Positions 27,411 through 35,377 of a stretch of 64,000 bases of DNA are shown in pieces. The stretch's first letter is position 1; each line of letters begins with the position of its first letter. The position numbers were made by a program, and so were the translations under genes. The stretch is from Agrobacterium fabrum str. C58 (lineage in GTDB: Bacteria; Pseudomonadota; Alphaproteobacteria; Rhizobiales; Rhizobiaceae). Where the stretch lies: NCBI RefSeq assembly GCF_000092025.1, contig NC_003063.2, positions 1,741,501 to 1,805,500 of the forward strand, written 5' to 3'. The notes beneath the pieces were generated by a model. That model was not told where the DNA came from, did not search any database, and saw only the letters and a list, made by a program, of their open reading frames with translations.

Positions 27411-28252
27411 CGCAGCACCTCCGCATCGATTGCCTGACGGTCCAGCACCTTGAGGCGCCGGACGGGATTGCGGGGATCGGGCATCGCCGCGATCAGGCCC
27501 CGTGTATAGGGATGCTGCGCATCTTCGAGCTTCGTCAGTGTCTCCACCACGCGCCCGCCATACATGACCAGAACGCGCTCGCAGAAGGCTGCGACCATGC
27601 GGATGTCGTGGCTGATGAGGATCAGGCCGGCATCGTTCTCGCGCACCATCTCATCCAGCAGCAGCAGGACATCCTTGCGCACGCTCACATCGAGAGCCGA
27701 GGTCGGCTCGTCGGCGATGACGAGCTTTGGTTTTGCCAGCAGCATCATGGCGATCATAACGCGCTGCCCCATGCCGCCCGAAATCTGATGTGGGTAGAGC
27801 CCCATCACCCGGTCGGGGTCACTGATGCGGACGCGCAGCAGCATATTGCGTGCAGCGTCTCTTGCCGCCGCACCCTTAAGCGCCAGATGCATTTCTGCCG
27901 CCTCCGCCACCTGTTTTCCGATCGGCAGCACCGGGTTCAGCGAATAACGCGGGTCCTGCATGATCAGCGCCATCTCGCTGCCGCGGATCGCGCCCATCTG
28001 GCGCTCGGATTTTTCGAGCAGCGGTTGCGAGAGGAAATCCATGCGCTCGGCGGTTACCGTGGCGCTTTTTGGCAGAAGCCGCATGGCCGCCCGGCCGGTC
28101 GTTGACTTGCCTGAGCCGGACTCACCGACGATGCCGACCCTTTCGCGGCCGACATCGAAACTGACATCGGACACGGCCGGAATGCTGTTGCGGCCGAACC
28201 GGACATTGAGGTTGCGGACCGAGAGGATGGGGGAGCTATCAGGAGCGGGCAT
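27407..28252 (-). CDS. ABC importer ATP-binding protein, DppD/OppD type
   Basis: A 281-residue ATPase with GESGSGKSTTGRAAMRLL (Walker A), ALIMQDPRYSLNPVLPIG (Q-loop), ISGGMGQRVMIAMMLLAKP (signature), LVIADEPTSALDVSV (Walker B) and ISHDIRMVAAFC. The C-terminal HPYTRGLIAAMPDP is typical of the oligopeptide family. The ATG at 28252 lies inside the last codons of the upstream permease (14-base overlap); an upstream extension to 28303 in frame has no family similarity. It pairs with the DppF-type subunit to form a heterodimeric engine. Confidence 0.88.
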   Translation of the reverse strand: MPAPDSSPILSVRNLNVRFGRNSIPAVSDVSFDVGRERVGIVGESGSGKSTTGRAAMRLLPKSATVTAERMDFLSQPLLEKSERQMGAIRGSEMALIMQDPRYSLNPVLPIGKQVAEAAEMHLALKGAAARDAARNMLLRVRISDPDRVMGLYPHQISGGMGQRVMIAMMLLAKPKLVIADEPTSALDVSVRKDVLLLLDEMVRENDAGLILISHDIRMVAAFCERVLVMYGGRVVETLTKLEDAQHPYTRGLIAAMPDPRNPVRRLKVLDRQAIDAEVLR

Positions 28253-29138
28253 GGCGCGGGTCCAGAAGGTCGCGCAGCGTATCGCCGGCGATGTTGAAGG
28301 CAAGGCTCGTGAGCAGGATGGCGATGCCGGGCATGACGGCGACCCACCAGTAGTCGAGCATGAATTTGCGGCCGCTCGAGATCATGGCTCCCCACTCCGG
28401 CAGCGGCGGTTGCGCCCCGAGGCCCAGGAAGCCGAGCGAAGCCGCGGTCAGGATGATGCCGGCCATGTTCAGCGTCAGTCGCACGATGACGGAGGGAATG
28501 CACATCGGCGCTATGTATAAAAACAGGATGCGCAGCGGCGAGGCACCATAAAGGCGGGCGGCGGCAACGTAGTCGGTATTGCGAACGACCAGCGCTTCCG
28601 CACGGGCAAGGCGCGCAATCGGCGGCCAGGCCGTCAGCGATATGGCGATGATCGCCGTACCGAGACCGGCACCCATGGCGGCCGCAAAGGCAAGGGCCAG
28701 AACGAGCGACGGGAAGGACAGCACGATATCGGTGGCACGCATCAGGATCGCATCGGTGCGTCCGCCGAAGAAACCGGCCATCACACCGATGGCGAGGCCG
28801 ATCGGACCAACGATGATCGAGACCGAAAGCACGGTCTGGATGGTGATGCGGGTGCCATAAACGAGCCGGCTGAAAATATCGCGGCCGAATTCGTCGGTGC
28901 CGGCCAGATGCGCCCAGCTCGGAGGCTGAAGCGCGTTTTCGAGAACCTGGCTGGCCGGGTCAAACGGGGCAATCAGTGGCGCGAAAACCGCAACCAGAAC
29001 CAGAATGGCCAGGATTGCAAAACCGAACATGCCAAGCGGTTCGTCCGCGAGCTTCCGCAGCGTGCGCCCCGTGGTGGTTGACAGGCGGGAGAGGGCGCTG
29101 CGGCGAGGAACGGGATTGGTGTGGGTGATGTCGGTCAT
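28239..29138 (-). CDS. ABC importer permease, DppC/OppC type
   Basis: A 299-residue permease with six predicted membrane helices and an N-terminal OppC-type segment (LADEPLGMFGFAILAILVLV). The EAA loop (ALVVRNTDYVAAARLYGAS) lies near residue 190. It includes HLAGTDEFGRDIFSRLVYG, conserved in the family. It overlaps the DppB-type gene by four bases and the DppD-type gene by fourteen, so the four genes form a tight operon. Confidence 0.92.
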   Translation of the reverse strand: MTDITHTNPVPRRSALSRLSTTTGRTLRKLADEPLGMFGFAILAILVLVAVFAPLIAPFDPASQVLENALQPPSWAHLAGTDEFGRDIFSRLVYGTRITIQTVLSVSIIVGPIGLAIGVMAGFFGGRTDAILMRATDIVLSFPSLVLALAFAAAMGAGLGTAIIAISLTAWPPIARLARAEALVVRNTDYVAAARLYGASPLRILFLYIAPMCIPSVIVRLTLNMAGIILTAASLGFLGLGAQPPLPEWGAMISSGRKFMLDYWWVAVMPGIAILLTSLAFNIAGDTLRDLLDPRHARS

Positions 29139-30163
29139 CGTGCGACCTCCCGCGTCCGCGGATCGAGCGTTGTGTAGGCGAGATCCGCAAGGAAATTGAG
29201 CAACATGAAGATGAAGCCGATGACGATTGTGGCCGCAAGGATGGCATTCATGTCGCCGATGAGCAGCGCGTTAGTCATGTACTGACCGATACCAGGCCAG
29301 GAAAAGACGATCTCGGTAACGACGGCGCCTTCCAGCAGGTTGCCATAGGAGATTGCGAGAACGGTAATCAGCTGCACGGCGATGTTGGGAAGCACATGCC
29401 GGGTTATCGTCCGTGTCGGGCTGACGCCCTTTGCCCGTGCGGCGATCACATAGTCCTGGCTAAGCTGCTCAAGCGTGAAGGCGCGGGTCATGCGGGTAAT
29501 ATAGGCCATTGCCATATAGGCCAGAATGATGGCCGGCAGGATGATGTGCGACAGCGCGTTCCAGAAGATTTCCGTTTCGCCCGCAAGCAGGCTGTCGACG
29601 AGCATCAGCCCCGTTTTCGGTTCAACGATGCCTTCGTAGAAAACATCGACCCGACCGGGTCCGCCGACGAGGTTGAAGCTGGCGTAGAAAATCACAAGGC
29701 CGACGATGCCGAACCAGAAGACCGGTATCGAATGTCCGACCAGCGCAAAGACGCGCGCGAACTTGTCGATGAACGTATCCCGGAAGAGGGCGGCAGCGAG
29801 GCCTAGCGGAACACCGATGATGGTGGAAATGATGATGGCGAGCGTGGCGAGCTCGAAGGTGGCGGGGAAGGCCTGTGCCAGATCGCGGGTCACCGGGTTC
29901 CCGGTCAGGATCGCAATGCCGAAATCGCCATGGAGCAGGCCGCGCAGATAAATGAAGAACTGCTGGTAGAGCGGCAGATCGAGACCAAGCCGTGCCCTCA
30001 TCGCCTCATAGGCTTTGGGATCGGCAAGCTCGCCGACGATCGCGCCGACCGGATCGGTCGGCATGACGCGGCCGATGATGAACGTGATGCAGAGCAGGAT
30101 GAAGAGGCTGACGATCAGTTGCAGGAAACGATGTCCAAGCCCGCGCAGGGAAATCTCAGTCAT
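29135..30163 (-). CDS. ABC importer permease, DppB/OppB type
   Basis: A 342-residue permease: GLGHRFLQLIVSLFILLCIT at the N-terminus, FGIAILTGNPVTRDLAQAFP, and the EAA loop LSQDYVIAARAKGVSPTRTI near residue 235. It is the first gene of the minus-strand transporter operon. Its promoter must lie in the 206-base gap shared with the divergent GntR gene, next to the candidate GntR operator at 30303-30329, so regulator and transporter are likely controlled together. Confidence 0.92.
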   Translation of the reverse strand: MTEISLRGLGHRFLQLIVSLFILLCITFIIGRVMPTDPVGAIVGELADPKAYEAMRARLGLDLPLYQQFFIYLRGLLHGDFGIAILTGNPVTRDLAQAFPATFELATLAIIISTIIGVPLGLAAALFRDTFIDKFARVFALVGHSIPVFWFGIVGLVIFYASFNLVGGPGRVDVFYEGIVEPKTGLMLVDSLLAGETEIFWNALSHIILPAIILAYMAMAYITRMTRAFTLEQLSQDYVIAARAKGVSPTRTITRHVLPNIAVQLITVLAISYGNLLEGAVVTEIVFSWPGIGQYMTNALLIGDMNAILAATIVIGFIFMLLNFLADLAYTTLDPRTREVAR

Positions 30164-30302
30164 TGCTGGCCGCGCTTTCCTGCAGGAAGCCCTTCAGTGC
30201 CGGAGAACGCAAACGCCGCTCGCCGCAGACGCGCAATTCTCCTCTGTAAAAACTCTTGATGGTACTTCATCCCAACTCCTCCCTGAGCTAACATGAAAAC
30301 AT

Positions 30303-30329
30303 ATGACGTGCTGTCATGTCATCATATGA
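30303..30329. promoter_or_regulatory. Candidate GntR operator between transporter and regulator
   Basis: Two elements are adjacent. ATGAC-N5-GTCAT (30303-30317) is an inverted repeat. GTCATCATATGA (30318-30329) is the exact reverse complement of 31115-31126, in front of the mannonate-dehydratase gene. Repetition of a 12-base word before two genes of one cluster, with a FadR-type GntR gene between, suggests the operator. Confidence 0.55.
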
Positions 30330-30369
30330 GTAGCGAAGGGATTCGTATTCTGCAAGAGGGAAGAGTGGC

Positions 30370-31083
30370 ATGATTGGCGATAAGGCGAGGCCGCGGGAGA
30401 GGCGGGCACAACAGATCATCGATAATCTCAGCGCAGAAATTCGCAGTGGAAAACTGAAAAATGGTGACCAGGTGCCCACCGAACCGCAGCTTGAGCGGAC
30501 CTATGGCGTGAGCCGGACGGTAGTGCGCGAGGCAATCGCCGACCTTCGGTCTGCGGGTTATGTCGTTCCCATCCAGGGCAAGGGTGTTTTCGTCAGCAAT
30601 GCCAGCGAATGGACCGGCGTGAAGCTGACGCAATCGGAAGTCGGCACGATCGCCGAAACCTTGGAAATGCTGGAATTCCGGCTTGCGACGGAAGGCGAGG
30701 CGGCGGCGATTGCCGCTTATCGCCGGACGGCCCAGCAGGAGGCTGCAATCTCTGCGGCGCATAGGAAAATGGCGCGCGCCATCGACGCCGGCGAAACCAC
30801 TGTCGATGCCGATTACGAGTTTCATTCCGCCATCGCGATTGCCACCAATAACCGCTTTTACCTTGAGGCTCTTCGCCAGTTCGGCTCACGCTCCATTCCG
30901 CGTGGTCAATTTCCGACGCTGCCGGAAACCGGCAATGCGAATTATCTGCGCAAGGTGCAGGCAGAGCATGAGGCTATCCTGCGGGCCATCGTAGAGCAGG
31001 ATCCCGAGGCGGCACGAAAAGCCATGCGTGAGCACATGCTTGCGAGCCAGCGTCGGTACCGGTTGCTTTCGGAAGCGCAATAG
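30370..31083 (+). CDS. GntR-family transcriptional regulator, FadR (FCD) subfamily
   Basis: A 237-residue regulator: an N-terminal winged helix (RAQQIIDNLSAEIRSGKLKN, then LERTYGVSRTVVREAIADLR at about residues 40-60) and a C-terminal all-helical FCD effector domain with the acidic/His ligand residues in DADYEFHSAIAIATNN and AEHEAILRAI. AGGGAAG precedes the ATG. In this subfamily effectors are often sugar acids such as uronates, which fits the UxuA-like enzyme next door. It probably represses the transporter operon on the left and the genes on the right. Confidence 0.9.
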   Translation: MIGDKARPRERRAQQIIDNLSAEIRSGKLKNGDQVPTEPQLERTYGVSRTVVREAIADLRSAGYVVPIQGKGVFVSNASEWTGVKLTQSEVGTIAETLEMLEFRLATEGEAAAIAAYRRTAQQEAAISAAHRKMARAIDAGETTVDADYEFHSAIAIATNNRFYLEALRQFGSRSIPRGQFPTLPETGNANYLRKVQAEHEAILRAIVEQDPEAARKAMREHMLASQRRYRLLSEAQ

Positions 31084-31113
31084 CATCTCGACACTCATCT
31101 TATTTCATGCGAT

Positions 31114-31126
31114 GTCATATGATGAC
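31114..31126. promoter_or_regulatory. Candidate GntR operator upstream of the mannonate-dehydratase-like gene
   Basis: TCATATGATGAC at 31115-31126 repeats the word at 30318-30329 in reverse orientation; with one more base it reads GTCATATGATGAC, nearly palindromic. It lies 24 bases before the ATG at 31150. Confidence 0.55.
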
Positions 31127-31149
31127 TTGCATGGGAGAGGAGAGAATCG

Positions 31150-32130
31150 ATGTATGTCGGTACCCAGGTTGCTGCGCGCGATGATGAGGATTTCAAGGTT
31201 TGGGCGCAGCTCGGTGTCAAAAACATAAGCGCTGACCCGCCCGGAAAACCCGCTAGCTGGGTTCTGGACGACTTCGAGCGTCTGCGCGACAAGGTCGAAA
31301 GCTTCGGCCTCGTTCTGGACATGGTGCAATTGCCGCTGCCGTCCCGTCCCATCGAACAGGCATCGTATCCGGATATCCTGCTTGCCGGTCCGGAGCGTGA
31401 CCGGCAGATCGACGCCGTCTGCACGATGATTGAAAATATCGCCAAAGCCGGCATTCCGGCGGCGAAATACAATCTCAACCTCATCGGCATTCCGCGCACC
31501 GAAATGGAACTTGGCCGCGGCGGTTCGCTGAACGAAGCCTGGCGGTGGGACAAGGCCGACCACAATGCCGATCCGGGTCTGGCCGGCGTTCTCTCCGAAG
31601 ACGAGAACTGGGAGCGCATCGATTATTTCCTCGAGCGCGTGGTGCCGGTTGCCGCAAGCAACAAGGTGCGCCTCGCCTGCCATCCGCATGATCCCTACAC
31701 ACCGCCCGGCTACAAGGGTGTCACCCGTGTGCTTGGAACCATCGAGGGGCTGAAGAAATTCGTGCAGATGCGTGAAAATCCCTATCACGGTCTGAATTTC
31801 TGCCAGGGGTCCATCGGCGAGATGCTCGACAATCCGCGCGAGGAGATCGACGATATCATCCGCTGGTTCGGCAGCCGCGACAAGATTTTCAACGTCCATT
31901 TCCGCAATATCAGCGGCGGCAAGCTGTCCTTCATGGAAACCTTCCCCGATGAAGGCGATATGGACATGGTGCGCTCGCTGAAGCTCTATCACGAACTCGG
32001 CTATCGCTACATGATCATGCCTGACCATGTGCCGACGATCGCCGGCCGTGATCCTGTCGGTGTCGCTTTCGGTTTTTGTTACGGCTACATCGCAGCGCTT
32101 ATCGAAGCGCTGGATAACAAACATCTCTGA
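31150..32130 (+). CDS. Mannonate dehydratase (UxuA) family enzyme
   Basis: A 326-residue TIM-barrel enzyme of the UxuA family, which dehydrates D-mannonate to 2-keto-3-deoxygluconate using a divalent metal. Recognised segments are KYNLNLIGIPRTEMELGRGG, VRLACHPHDPYTPPGYKGV (a His/Asp metal site) and IFNVHFRNISGGKLSFMETF. It is shorter than E. coli UxuA (about 390), so the exact substrate may differ. GGGAGAGGAGAG lies before the ATG. It stands between the GntR regulator and a binding-protein gene, which suggests that the imported compound yields a uronate or aldonate. Confidence 0.82.
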   Translation: MYVGTQVAARDDEDFKVWAQLGVKNISADPPGKPASWVLDDFERLRDKVESFGLVLDMVQLPLPSRPIEQASYPDILLAGPERDRQIDAVCTMIENIAKAGIPAAKYNLNLIGIPRTEMELGRGGSLNEAWRWDKADHNADPGLAGVLSEDENWERIDYFLERVVPVAASNKVRLACHPHDPYTPPGYKGVTRVLGTIEGLKKFVQMRENPYHGLNFCQGSIGEMLDNPREEIDDIIRWFGSRDKIFNVHFRNISGGKLSFMETFPDEGDMDMVRSLKLYHELGYRYMIMPDHVPTIAGRDPVGVAFGFCYGYIAALIEALDNKHL

Positions 32131-32141
32131 CTTTTTGGGTC

Positions 32142-32172
32142 GGTGGCGCTGCGCAGTGCCGCCGGCCTTTTT
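32142..32172 (+). terminator. Hairpin with T-run between enzyme gene and binding-protein gene
   Basis: GGTGGCGCT, loop GCGC, AGTGCCGCC (one or two G-T pairs), followed by GGCC and five T residues. It would end or attenuate transcription 36 bases before the binding-protein start, so the latter may need readthrough or its own promoter. Confidence 0.5.
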
Positions 32173-32207
32173 CCATCTTGAATGACCGATCTGTAGGAGG
32201 AGCAGGT

Positions 32208-33794
32208 ATGAAAAAATCTATGATCCGTCTCGCATTCACCACGGCTTTGGGCGCGATGCTGATGCAGGCGTCCCCAGTTTTCGCCAAAACGCCGAACGAC
32301 CAGCTCATTGTCGCAACGTCGCTGGCGCAGGTGCTGTCACTGGATCCGCATCAGGCCACCGAAGCAAAAGCCAACGAAATCATGGCCAATCTCTACGATC
32401 GGCTGATTTCCGTCGATGGGTCGGGCAAGGTTTCCCCGCAGCTCGCCGAGCGCTGGGAAACGGACGAGAAGGGCATCACCTTCCATCTGCGCGAAGCGAA
32501 TTTTGCCTCCGGCAACCCGGTAACCTCGGCAGATGTCGTGTATTCGTTCAGCCGGCTGTTGAAGATGAACCAGGCAGCCGCCGCGAACCTGAAGCGCGTT
32601 GGCTACAATGCCGATAATGTCGACAAGCTGGTGACCGCCCCGGATGAAATGACCGTGCGGATTGGTCTTTCGGGGGAGACGACCTCCGAATTGCTGCTCT
32701 ATCGCCTCGCAATGGTCATCGCCAGCGTCGTCGATAGCAAGGAGCTCAAGTCGCATGAAGTCAATGGCGATTGGGGCAATGGCTGGCTCAGAACCAATTC
32801 CGCCGGTTCCGGGCCCTTCACGCTCAATCGCTGGTCGCCGAATGAGATCATCATTCTGGAGGCAAACAAGGATTATGTGGCCGGCAGCCCGAAAATGCGC
32901 CGCGTCATCGTGCGACATGTGCCGGAAAGCCAGGTCGAGCGCCTGATGCTGGACCGTGGTGACATCGATATCGCCAGCGCGCTGACCGCGGCCGATCTCG
33001 CCACCTTCAACAATAAGGAAGGCTTTCAGATCCAGCGCGTGCCGACGGGCGGTTTTTACGTCCTGTCCATGAATGCCGGCAAGGAGCCCCTGTCGAACCC
33101 GAAGGTTCGTGAAGCGATTGCCTATGGTATCGATTACAAGGGGATGGAAAAAACCATCATGGGGCCTTACGGCCGGACGCGGACCGTGCCGGTGCCGGAG
33201 AACTTCGAATACGCCATCCCGAGTCCGGACTGGAAACTCGACGTTCCCAAGGCCAAGGAACTCCTCAAGGAGGCCGGTTATGAGAACGGCTTCACGCTCA
33301 ATCTGAAGACGATTGCGCAGACGCCACGCATCGACCTTGCCACTGCTATTCAGGCCTCGCTCAGCCAGATCGGCATCAAGGTCAATATTCAGCAGGGCAA
33401 TGGTTCTGACGTGATCGCAGCGCACCGTGCACGCGATTTCGATCTGCTCATTCCGCAGACCGGCGCTTATATGCCCAATGTACTCGGATCGATGGAGCAG
33501 TTTTCCAGCAACCCCGACAATTCGCTTGCCGCCAACAATGCCGGCAATTTCGTCTGGCGCTCGGCCTGGGACATCCCGGAACTGACGGCGCTCACGGCCA
33601 AGGCTTCGCTGGAGCCCGATGCCAAGAAGCGGGGGGAAATCTACACGCAGATGCAGGAGATGTTCGTTGCCCAGAAGCCGGCAGTGCTGCCGATGTTCGA
33701 GAGATTCGAGCCTATCGTGCTGAATGCGCGGGTGAAGGACTATGTCGGGCATCCAAGCCAGACGACCCGCCTGGAAAACGTGACAAAGGAATAA
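32208..33794 (+). CDS. ABC importer substrate-binding protein, family 5 (DppA/OppA-like)
   Basis: A 528-residue periplasmic protein. The signal peptide (KKSMIRLAFTTALGAMLMQA, ending PVFA-KT near residue 26) is followed by the SBP_bac_5 signature region (LAERWETDEKGITFHLREAN near residue 85). Start at 32208 with GGAGGAGCAGGT upstream. Family members carry peptides, oligosaccharides, nickel or opines. It is the likely partner of the permease/ATPase operon at 26673-30163, although it lies on the other strand behind the GntR and UxuA-like genes. A strong terminator follows. Confidence 0.92.
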   Translation: MKKSMIRLAFTTALGAMLMQASPVFAKTPNDQLIVATSLAQVLSLDPHQATEAKANEIMANLYDRLISVDGSGKVSPQLAERWETDEKGITFHLREANFASGNPVTSADVVYSFSRLLKMNQAAAANLKRVGYNADNVDKLVTAPDEMTVRIGLSGETTSELLLYRLAMVIASVVDSKELKSHEVNGDWGNGWLRTNSAGSGPFTLNRWSPNEIIILEANKDYVAGSPKMRRVIVRHVPESQVERLMLDRGDIDIASALTAADLATFNNKEGFQIQRVPTGGFYVLSMNAGKEPLSNPKVREAIAYGIDYKGMEKTIMGPYGRTRTVPVPENFEYAIPSPDWKLDVPKAKELLKEAGYENGFTLNLKTIAQTPRIDLATAIQASLSQIGIKVNIQQGNGSDVIAAHRARDFDLLIPQTGAYMPNVLGSMEQFSSNPDNSLAANNAGNFVWRSAWDIPELTALTAKASLEPDAKKRGEIYTQMQEMFVAQKPAVLPMFERFEPIVLNARVKDYVGHPSQTTRLENVTKE

Positions 33795-33826
33795 CGGCCA
33801 GGCAAATGCTTCCCATGAATAGAGAG

Positions 33827-33850
33827 CGGGCGGTTTTACCGCCCGTTTTT
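33827..33850 (+). terminator. Rho-independent terminator after the binding-protein gene
   Basis: CGGGCGG, loop TTTTA, CCGCCCG, then five T residues; a perfect 7-bp GC stem 33 bases past the stop. Confidence 0.88.
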
Positions 33851-34086
33851 ATTTCAGTCTGCTTGGCGGCTTGCGGTAACCTCGGCTCTTTGGCTTGCAC
33901 GGCTTGAAGCGCCAGCCACGATGTCGCGTGCATTTTCTGGAAATACGCAATTCTTGCGACTATCCCGTGAATTTTTGGGGTTTTCTCCAAGGCTTCACCG
34001 GATTAGACACCGGTGGTGACCATTCCTTCCGTCGGGTACGAGCCATAGGCTTCGCCCGCCACTCTCTCGCAGATGTGTTGTCCCCC

Positions 34087-35190
34087 ATGAATCTTGCCCA
34101 GATAAAACTTCCGTCGCGGCCGTTGAGCCTCAAGCGTGGCGTCATTTCGGTGCCTCCTGCCTATTATTTTTCCATTCCGGTGCTTGTCGCGATCCTAGCC
34201 GTCATGCTGGTGGCCGAAGGTCCGGGCATTCTGCGCGATTATCAGATCAGCAAGGACCCGCTGGAAATCGAAAACGGCGATATCAACGGCAGCTGCAAGA
34301 CGCGCAAGGCGATCTTCACGACCTGCGAGGCGGAGCTTTCCTACGATCATGGCGGCGTCAGCTACAAGAAGGACGTCGAGGTGATGTTCGTCGATTTCCA
34401 TTCCGGTGATTACGAAACCGGTCTGGTGATTTCCGCGAAGAACCCGGAACTCGCAACGATTTCGCTGGGTCTCGACATGCTCTGGAACCGCATCATCACG
34501 CTTGGCGTGTTTGTTGCCCTGCTTGGTTTCGGCAGCCTCGCAATGTTGTTCACGCTTATCCGTGTGCTGCGGGTTCGCCTGCAGCTGCGGCATGCAGCAC
34601 CGTTGACCGTCATTCCGGTTGCACTGACGGCGGTTGCCGAAAAACGCAGCCGTCTCTTCGTCACCTATGCCGATACGGTGAGGGACGGGAAGACCAAGCG
34701 GCAATCCTTCACCCATCTCGAGCGGGGTCGCATTCCCGTTGTCGTCGGTCACACCGACAAACACGATGTTGCGCTGGCGGTCCTGCATGGCAACAGCGCG
34801 CTGCCGGTTCTCATCGACGACCAGCTGGAGCGGATCGACCTGACTGAGCAGGAGAGGGCAGAGGTTCTCGCCTCGCTTGCCCCGCTGCTCGCGAATGAGA
34901 CACAGTCGGGCGTCGCGGCCCAGGGCGCGGCGATAAAGAAAGGACCGAGCCTCCTGCGCAGACTGGGAACGTTCGTTGCCATCGTCGCCGTCATCATCGT
35001 CGCGGTCTTCGGTTACTGGCTGTGGTATATCACCAGCGCTCCATCGCAGTTCAACTCACCCGGCATGCACATCAACAACATGCTGCCGACGGCACTCAAT
35101 GAGTGGGGTTGTGCGCGCTTGCAGGAGCGTTTCTCCGACGGCCCGGCACCTTTCGGATGCACCGCGGCCGATTATCGAAGCTGGAAATAA
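34087..35190 (+). CDS. Unrecognised membrane protein with three transmembrane segments
   Basis: A 367-residue protein of no family I recognise. Three hydrophobic segments are seen, at about 26-44, 136-158 and 293-314. Between the first two lies an acidic extracytoplasmic-looking region with two Cys (NGDINGSCKTRKAIFTTCEA). Between the second and third lies a roughly 135-residue soluble region (VEKR-like start, FVTYADTVRDGKTKRQSF, then LIDDQLERIDLTEQERAEVL). The C-terminal tail has two more Cys (GCARLQERF and FGCTAADY). The ATG at 34087 has a weak ribosome site and the frame stays open back to 33895, so the start is uncertain. Codon use matches neighbours. Confidence 0.75.
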   Translation: MNLAQIKLPSRPLSLKRGVISVPPAYYFSIPVLVAILAVMLVAEGPGILRDYQISKDPLEIENGDINGSCKTRKAIFTTCEAELSYDHGGVSYKKDVEVMFVDFHSGDYETGLVISAKNPELATISLGLDMLWNRIITLGVFVALLGFGSLAMLFTLIRVLRVRLQLRHAAPLTVIPVALTAVAEKRSRLFVTYADTVRDGKTKRQSFTHLERGRIPVVVGHTDKHDVALAVLHGNSALPVLIDDQLERIDLTEQERAEVLASLAPLLANETQSGVAAQGAAIKKGPSLLRRLGTFVAIVAVIIVAVFGYWLWYITSAPSQFNSPGMHINNMLPTALNEWGCARLQERFSDGPAPFGCTAADYRSWK

Positions 35191-35377
35191 AGCCTCTGGC
35201 ACCATTTTCTTCGGGCCGGTTTGCCGAAAGTGTTACAGCTTGGCACGCCGGTCTGAACACTTTTTGCTGCGCGAAAAAATATTGACACAATTATCATTAG
35301 TTGCATTAGAGATTTATAAATAAAGCACTTCCATAGTGCCACCGTGAGCGGTTCTTCGAAGGCTGGGAGAGTGCAGC

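Noticed and set aside
32337..33752. 471-codon open frame on minus
   Set aside because: Antisense to the binding-protein gene, which has a signal peptide, a ribosome site and a terminator; the mirror frame has no recognisable domain.
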